Assembly (NCBI GenBank): GCA_014058105.1 | Contig: JACGCM010001161.1 | Span: 1,488,001 to 1,552,000 of the forward strand | DNA from: Kingdonia uniflora | Lineage: Eukaryota; Streptophyta; Magnoliopsida; Ranunculales; Circaeasteraceae | Length of the DNA: 64,000 nt | Reading direction: 5' to 3' | Part shown: positions 61,601 to 64,000 of the stretch, one piece after another | Layout of the letters: each line of letters begins with the position of its first letter | Numbering within the stretch: position 1 is the stretch's first letter | Program-made: the position numbers and the translations under genes | The notes under the pieces: generated by a model | What the model was told of the DNA's origin: nothing | Database searches by the model: none | What the model saw: only the letters and a program-made list of their open reading frames with translations

Positions 61601-64000
61601 GAATGTTCCATATTGTCTCGGCAAAATACAAGGTAATTTTTCCGTGAACATAGTTCCTTACTTCATCCCACCATGGCAAACTTCGCTCTTTTTTAGGTGG
61701 CTGAGTATCTGAAGGGTTAATATTTCTAACACTAAGATTAGCTCTGCGGAGAGCCACGGTGAAAGCATAGCTAACATCAGCAAAAGACGGTTCAAAACCC
61801 ACTCCAAAAGAAATTTCTGCCTTCTCAAAATGTATCGGCAAATCTGAGTAAGTTTTCAGTGGTGGAGTTGTACCACTCACAGAGCGAAGCATTCGCACCT
61901 TTCTCCATCTCCCAACAAAAACATCTTGCTGTATTTGAGGCTGGAAACATGTTGCCTGCATGTAAAAGAGGTATTTAGAATGGAAGTATGGTACGAAAGA
62001 CGCCAAAATATTGCCTGAATGCAAGTACAAAGCAATGCCGCAAAATAAGACCAAACTAATGAAAAGCCTTAATTAAAAAGAATTGCAGAACCCCAAAAAA
62101 AAAACGAAAAAAACATTAAACCTTACCTGTTGTGCTAGCACAACACGCCCTTCGCATTTACCAACTGCAGCGGAAAAAAGTGGAAAGGTGTAATCTCTTA
62201 GCTGAACATTTAAAGACCCTGTATTCAAAACAACATTACTCCCAAACAATCGAGAAAATGGTATTTCATTTTCTAATGCAACGGGGTCAAGCTTTTTTAT
62301 AATTTCTATCATTCCAATATCACCACCTTCAATTTTCGTCAAGGTCACCTCCAACTCTGTAGCAACAACAGATAGAAGAGATGTTCTACTAATACTAGGT
62401 TTAAAACCAGACTGAAATTCATTTTTACAGGCACCTGATCCATCTGTAGACGCCAAATTTCGGCATGCTTGATAGTAGGACTGAAATGAATGCTTATGAA
62501 TTTCTTCTCGCACTTTCTGAACAGCTAAAGTATCGTGCACATCAATCTCAACTCCATTATATTGAATTTTTCTCTCCAAACTTTCATTTGGTTCAGCACT
62601 TTCAGCAACAAGGTCATCGAGAAACTTTGATCTAACAGCTAATTCACAAGCCTTGCGCTTCATCAGATGATAATGTATGTCAAGCCAACCTTGCATGGGC
62701 TCTTCCTCAATGTAAGCTGTAAGCTGACGTATGCAAAACTTGACACGTCCAAATTTTGTAGAATTGGGTTTTTTTGGCTTAGAGCTATCTTTCTTGGGAA
62801 ATATAGAACTGGTTTGAGCATTTGTGATAAGTTTTAAACCACGCATCATATCCTCGATTGCATCCTCTACTGCGCGCAACTGTAATCTATAAGGCATGCA
62901 GATTTGAACATCAAGGCCTTGAATAACCCAGTCCCATGTAGTCGATGCGGAACTATTTGGAATTGATGCATTGGGAACACGAGAAATTTGCATCCTAGTA
63001 CTTTTGAATACCCTGCATGCATTAAAACTAAGCATAAGTCCTTCAAGTAGTACTCCTATCCGGGCATTCTCGGAGAAAATTGACTGAATCTGAACCGAGG
63101 CATCTACACCATCACCAACCTCAGCAGAAATTCTCAACATTTCCACATCAATTGCAAAAACAGATTCCCTTTTAGTTTTTTTCTCTGATTGTACACTTTT
63201 TCCACTAGAAAACCCTTCCTTTGTTAAATTATCTGGTCCCTGGAGCTTAAGGTTGTGTACCAGTAATTTTAAGCGCAGCATGAGCTCAATAAGTGATAAA
63301 TGTACATCAGGTTCCCATCTGACAGAAATATCGGTTGCACTAAAAAGAGAACAGACAGCAATTTCATTAATCCCGCCAGAACGCCGCACAAATTTTGCAT
63401 TTTGCATATCGAACAGAGTAACTTTTGTATCAGGCATGCCTTTTTCTAAATACTCCTGGTAGACAGATCCAGCCCTTTCGAGTTCCATTTGAGTTGACTG
63501 TTTCTCCTTGTTTACACACAAAGTAAAATGGAAAATGTCAAGAGCTACTGAATATTTCAGCTGTTTGCATCCGTGGGGAATCGTGGATGCTATATTTGCT
63601 AGGCGTTGTGAACCATCGGCCGAAAGATCAATTATAACTCGACCACCTTGGGATCCATAATTTACGCGCTTAGGATCTAGAACAACTGCATTTTCCACAC
63701 TAGCATCACCACCGAAATTTACAGAGCAACGCTCGAGATTTAATTTCAATAACTGGATCCTTTCCCTGACGGTTTCACAGAACGTGCGGTCCTATTTTGT
63801 GTTGTTTTCTTACCAGACAGACCCTTCAAGAGTGCTTGAAAGGATATTGCAGTTGAAATAAGTGATTCAACACGCTGAAAGTTAAAATATACGCCCATAC
63901 CCGTTACATCAACTAAGAGAACCAACTTACACCCTCCAGAGCCGTGTTCATCAAGTAATTCCGTATCTTTTTTTCCCCAATCTAGACTCACCTTTGCTAT
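41725..64000 (-). CDS. SABRE: SABRE/KINKY POLLEN family bridge-like lipid-transfer protein, C-terminal 2,100 codons; N-terminus beyond window
   Basis: Fifteen exons join in consistent phase (listed separately). Family landmarks run from N to C: LDWGKKDTELL and VDVTGMGVYFNFQRVESLI at the right edge, LNLERCSVNFGGD, SRWPRFGFPRVARSGNLSLD (Fmp27 region), and NVMLRVDAKQGAPKDGNSPL. Next are IHLTETMYRMMWEYFFPEEE (Apt1 region), LLMDTFHRVDFTGTWRRLFS, KKHIIWGVLKSVTGMQ and the tail SPYEDLHE, stop at 41725-41727. Arabidopsis SABRE and KIP, maize APT1, fly Hobbit and yeast Fmp27 belong here. They are very long proteins at ER/Golgi-plasma membrane contacts, needed for cell expansion, polarity and pollen tube growth. 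A one-base frameshift near 63750 interrupts the frame. Introns 47363-52753 and 53010-58321 are full of transposons. SABRE and KIP cannot be told apart from this part alone. Confidence 0.93.
41959..42340 (-). CDS. SABRE: SABRE exon
   Basis: Begins GKKFKDKAHSQREP. Reads GAGDGFVTSIRGLFNSQRRK, LRTMRGDADNEFHGDWSESD and FARQLTITKAKKLIRRHTKK. Phase 0 to 1, donor AAG|GTACTT. Confidence 0.94.
42341..42617 (-). other. GC-AG intron of the SABRE gene
   Basis: Minus-strand boundaries are ATGCAG|GCAAGTTC and CTGTGTAG|GGCAAG. The donor has GC where GT is usual, in the strong AG|GCAAGT context typical of GC-AG introns. The join keeps the conserved GMQ-GKK reading. Confidence 0.85.
42618..42785 (-). CDS. SABRE: SABRE exon
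   Basis: Reads VELLVTYEGSRFAVSDLRLL, then VDFTGTWRRLFSRVKKHIIW and SVTGMQ. Its downstream boundary is CAG|GCAAGT, a GC donor. Confidence 0.94.
42885..43229 (-). CDS. SABRE: SABRE exon
   Basis: Reads VSKLQNLKANIVCGSNTELR, then EEKRARTRKMREFHNIKISQ. Phase 0/0; acceptor ATGCAG, donor CAG|GTAGGA. Confidence 0.92.
43770..44003 (-). CDS. SABRE: SABRE exon, 3' boundary uncertain
   Basis: Begins EVWKVSTTAGSKRVKKGASA after acceptor AAAAACAG. Reads through a Ser/Thr-rich variable region to MHTEVVEQ. No convincing donor was found in phase near 43770, so this edge may be off by tens of bases. Confidence 0.8.
44004..44262 (-). other. second GC-AG intron of the SABRE gene
   Basis: Boundaries are CGACAG|GCAAGATT and AAAAACAG|GAAGTC. 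The join gives QRRQ-EVWKVS in phase, as in the family. Confidence 0.8.
44263..44364 (-). CDS. SABRE: SABRE exon
   Basis: Reads VEIYPLKIHLTETMYRMMWE then YFFPEEEQDSQRRQ. Its downstream boundary is CAG|GCAAGA, a GC donor. Confidence 0.92.
45183..45255 (-). CDS. SABRE: SABRE exon
   Basis: Reads NVMLRVDAKQGAPKDGNSPL then ELFQ. Donor CAG|GTCATC, acceptor TTGCAG. Confidence 0.9.
45838..45977 (-). CDS. SABRE: SABRE exon
   Basis: Reads VYDFERDYKDVGVSEFTTKS, then NCLPNAKSDMLLSAWNPPPE. Acceptor TTGACAG, donor GTATGT. Confidence 0.92.
46630..46782. repeat. 31-bp direct repeat around a GT/poly-G tract (SABRE intron)
   Basis: gctctcaaacttgataaagc... (31 bp) occurs at 46630-46660 and 46752-46782. Between them lie (GT)n, a run of about 29 G's (46681-46709) and G-rich gtgtggggtgtgggg sequence. 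Confidence 0.9.
46884..46993. repeat. G-rich gtgtgggg/ggtgtgt microsatellite (SABRE intron)
   Basis: About 110 bp of mixed ggtgtgggg, gggtgtg and ggtgtgt units, with the G-rich strand as plus, that is, on the template strand of the SABRE gene. Many G-runs of 3-4 could form G-quadruplexes. Confidence 0.85.
47138..47362 (-). CDS. SABRE: SABRE exon
   Basis: Reads VQGLKKELVNTQKSRKAASV ... SYAMRISLKINKVVWGMLAD ... EINNM. 75 codons, phase 0/0, donor ATG|GTGAGT. Confidence 0.92.
47394..47421. repeat. (GT)n(GA)n microsatellite
   Basis: Compound dinucleotide run in the SABRE intron about 30 bp upstream (in gene direction) of an exon acceptor. Confidence 0.85.
48440..48786 (+). repeat. 5' LTR of the short element
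   Basis: 347 bp, TGATAGG...TATCA, TATA box at about 48628-48635. Confidence 0.85.
48856..49038 (+). pseudogene. first ORF piece of the short LTR element
   Basis: A 60-codon ORF just after the primer site: MYVEAIIRIAKNEACVVTED, VGLEMNHYKETTERESHNV. Not recognised as a known domain. It probably belonged to one longer protein together with the repeat ORF downstream, since the frame is only lost after VLKSF; this is inference. Confidence 0.5.
49154..49431 (+). repeat. 3.7 copies of a 75-bp coding tandem repeat
   Basis: Unit starts at 49154, 49229, 49304 and 49379, exactly 75 bp apart. In one frame each encodes 25 residues of the form GFADLFGSDDGPTSAIKRVE then QVEEW. In two copies the final Trp codon TGG has become TAG. 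Confidence 0.92.
49394..50269 (+). CDS. repeat-bearing ORF of the short LTR element, function unknown
   Basis: 291 codons open from inside the last 75-bp repeat into the 3' LTR; the true start is probably upstream. After LFGSDDGPTSAIEKL it contains FHPTQQASPAIWLG. Three spaced repeats then have the core YGKYRGRI (DNA starts near 49832, 49937 and 50036; periods 105 and 99 bp, both multiples of three). Each carries ggtacggaaagtacc, a small DNA palindrome. The last about 55 residues are LTR-encoded and hydrophobic, and are likely readthrough. No gag, RNA-binding or enzyme motif was recognised. The period constraint suggests past selection on the protein. Confidence 0.55.
   Translation: MFGSDDGPTSAIEKLLGFRYEDHRRTEIANHGLVSFHREEFSTGEGDLQSCEGNIKGCDFVQFGVFHPTQQASPAIWLGKHTPKDTLFMPIQIRNPRGRNFVQYVDPFWSESDNQSKTAMYSFLGILDKHGNFGTTKLNRFGGKIIGYGKYRGRIQTRLILGAKHGIFCETIVSLFAGKPNGYGKYRGRIGNRPLLGSTSFEFKILFCYATRVNRYGKYRGRICSEGTRIFSKTGRVDRLWGRLHARTSDCFHAFHPITLYFSNYALFYLVIPIRSLIRVFYSKWCFLIVF
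50104..50488 (+). repeat. 3' LTR of the short element
   Basis: 385 bp, TGATAGG...TTAACA, TATA box at about 50292. Similar to the 5' LTR over the first 250 bp and diverged after. Confidence 0.82.
50900..51015 (+). pseudogene. LINE C-terminal fragment, plus strand
   Basis: Reads GLGSRVRFWEDRWLLDSLPK then ECYPSLFTII, the block before zf-RVT in plant LINEs. It is in the opposite orientation to the LINE at 47986-50760. Related scraps may continue to about 51240 and after the hAT element. Confidence 0.55.
51268..52097. mobile_element. non-autonomous hAT-type element with 8-bp target duplication
   Basis: Terminal inverted repeats tagggttgtacat and the complement of the right end, tagggatgtacac, are flanked by a perfect 8-bp duplication GTGAGATC (51260-51267 and 52098-52105). 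Subterminal regions are rich in cccgacc/ggtcggg-type words, as in many hAT MITEs. The 830-bp interior has no transposase; the 137-codon ORF at 51490-51903 has no recognisable domain. Confidence 0.92.
52106..52753. other. SABRE intron, remainder
   Basis: Possible LINE scraps at 52200-52330 (RWGKTTWRFSPF-like). Otherwise nothing recognised. Confidence 0.35.
52754..53009 (-). CDS. SABRE: SABRE exon
   Basis: Reads PRKSSLSYHADNDEDVEEEA, then IKLEKTERERKVLLDDIRNL and ANLWMITGGRSRL. It is separated from the previous exon by a 5.3-kb and from the next by a 5.4-kb intron, both enlarged by transposons. Confidence 0.92.
53010..53983. other. SABRE intron, unassigned part before the gypsy element
   Basis: AT-rich, no coding or terminal repeats recognised. 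Confidence 0.4.
53984..54441 (+). repeat. 5' LTR of the intronic gypsy element
   Basis: 458 bp, TGATCCA...GTGGATTA. Contains gttcgaac palindromes and a nearly repeated pair of ttcgaaca.acttttagtctg.tcgaatacac units (54140-54225). Confidence 0.85.
54444..54452 (+). other. primer binding site
   Basis: tggtatcag, the start of the initiator tRNA-Met complementary site, right after the LTR. Confidence 0.75.
54488..55520 (+). pseudogene. gypsy gag remnant
   Basis: MVSTRDRLKQTKEKL opens. A coiled coil (LEMKVSDLTTTLGELVEQL), then the gag core (RIDFKIEIPIFDGSIDAEKL, DNWLNRLETYFSVYEY) and RQKFGQSVQQFTTEFHNQAL follow. The CCHC knuckle YCSHCKASGHISDKC is at about 55465-55510. Stops at about 54735, 55026 and 55405, and a missing segment between LTW and the QSVQQ block. 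Confidence 0.85.
55689..56315 (+). pseudogene. protease fused in frame to the end of RNase H (RT deleted)
   Basis: Begins AIVDPGSQKKLISEALVKKM (retropepsin region; DPGS where DSGA/DTGS is usual). It continues CEVVPLDLCQVILGSPYLW and then, near 56210, jumps to VVYSDHKPLQLLSTQSKLQQ, the last part of RNase H. About 1.2 kb of RT and RNase H usually lies between. The deletion kept the frame for 208 codons. Confidence 0.85.
56322..57839 (+). pseudogene. gypsy integrase, catalytic residues intact but frame broken
   Basis: Continues YKKGVDNKMADMLSRPP from RNase H. The zinc module shows REAHCSRVAGHF and the second Cys pair as CGYVLCNT. All three catalytic residues are present: D in SMDFMDGLP, D in SDEDSRF, E in GQTEVVNR. 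A TAG at 56961 and a missing base region before 57015 split it. The C-terminal part reads GNLVWLHLGKERL, GPFTILKKIGDNAFQLDLP and INVEHLKLFEP. Confidence 0.9.
57926..58132 (+). repeat. 3' LTR of the intronic gypsy element, internally deleted
   Basis: Only 207 bp. The middle of the LTR seen at 54120-54395 is missing, and about 40 bp near the end are absent from the 5' LTR. Both ends still match. Confidence 0.85.
58322..58440 (-). CDS. SABRE: SABRE exon
   Basis: Reads VKPLKELAFNSPNITATMTS then RQFQVMLDVLSNLLFARLP. Acceptor TTGTAG; donor GTGAGG splits the Lys codon shared with the next exon. Confidence 0.92.
58725..59081 (-). CDS. SABRE: SABRE exon
   Basis: Reads GRFLLAAASGRVLARSFHSV, then MTWKRAEFSVMLEHVQAHVA and LLERVFMPCTMYFRYTRHKG. 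Phase 0/0; donor AAG|GTTTG. Confidence 0.93.
59082..59706 (-). other. SABRE intron with no recognised insert
   Basis: 625 bp, AT-rich. The part at 59185-59400 resembles a short non-coding repeat (cacgtttcgcaaaac start) but no inverted ends were proven. Confidence 0.5.
59707..59807 (-). CDS. SABRE: SABRE exon
   Basis: Reads NDGNTDDSEEEGTRHFMVNV then IQPQFNLHSEDAN. Acceptor TTACCAG, donor GTGAGT. Confidence 0.9.
60149..61955 (-). CDS. SABRE: SABRE exon
   Basis: Acceptor TGCAG|GCAACATG, donor GTTG|GTAAG. 602 codons, open throughout, phase 0 to 1. Contains the Fmp27-type core with SLSLRWNFSLRP, WNINYNPPHKLRSFSRWPRF and MIEFMLRLDSTPSCIKHT. Confidence 0.93.
62127..64000 (-). CDS. SABRE: SABRE exon (partial, right edge), contains frameshift
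   Basis: From the edge the frame reads VSLDWGKKDTELL ... RSVKPSGKGSS and hits a stop at 63746. The family sequence continues as LLKLNLERCSVNFGGD one frame over, down to VVLAQQ at 62127 with donor GTAAGG. So one base is missing around 63750-63757. Relatives keep both halves in one frame. Confidence 0.88.

Noticed and set aside
59904..62054. Plus-strand ORFs and small minus-strand ORFs within SABRE exons and introns (for example 60466-60654, 61148-61369, 63253-63462)
   Set aside because: Shadows of real exons in other frames.
63755..63830. A short intron (GTAAGAAAAC ... GGATCCAG) that would remove the SABRE frameshift
   Set aside because: The interval encodes conserved family sequence (KPSGKG) and splicing it out does not give the LLKLNLE frame.
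63985..64000. Splice donor AAG|GTGAGT at the right edge
   Set aside because: Translation through it (VSLDWGKKDTELL) matches the family, so it is coding.

Overview
This is a eudicot nuclear genome window. It has intron-rich genes on plant splice rules, a DYW-class pentatricopeptide gene, a SABRE/KIP gene, and layers of plant transposons at many stages of decay. Nothing bacterial, organellar or viral was seen. I do not name a species.

Layout. (1) 1-10755: 5'-truncated Ty3/gypsy element of the Tat lineage, plus strand (gag, protease, RT-RNase H, second archaeal-type RNase H, integrase, all with stops), then 48-bp tandem repeats, an intron-bearing antisense gene (6017-9544, minus) and a 3' LTR. 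(2) 11278-13020: decayed MULE transposase, minus strand. (3) 13021-14574: duplicated copy of the block at 18841-20406 (BAHD gene end, copia LTR and leader, start of a SINE). (4) 14575-17464: 5' half of a second Tat element, minus strand, with LTR, PBS, gag and protease. (5) 17520-18893: BAHD acyltransferase pseudogene with two nonsense codons, squeezed between two retroelements. (6) 18942-23246: truncated copia element carrying a tRNA-derived SINE. (7) 23752-29315: L1-type LINE on the plus strand, split by a PIF/Harbinger-type MITE (25422-25965), a non-autonomous Helitron (26558-28436) and then a copia element with both LTRs (29316-36782).

(8) 36891-37184: MITE-like inverted repeat ending 13 bp before an intact single-exon DYW PPR gene (37198-39444). 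(9) 40061-40843: solo LTR with a perfect ATGGT target duplication. (10) 41725-64000: a SABRE/KINKY POLLEN homologue on the minus strand, running off the right edge. Fifteen exons were placed, about 2,100 codons in consistent phase apart from one single-base frameshift near 63750. Two introns appear to use GC-AG splice sites. Its two largest introns hold transposons: a LINE with a nested 2-kb non-autonomous LTR element that encodes a repeat protein, a hAT-type element with an 8-bp target duplication, and a 4.1-kb gypsy element that has lost its reverse transcriptase.

Only two loci look like working host genes: the PPR gene, probably an organelle RNA-editing factor, and the SABRE/KIP gene, a bridge-like lipid-transfer/polarity protein, whose frameshift must be checked. 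The rest records nested insertion. The least explained objects are the spliced antisense gene inside the Tat element and the short LTR element with the repeat-bearing ORF.
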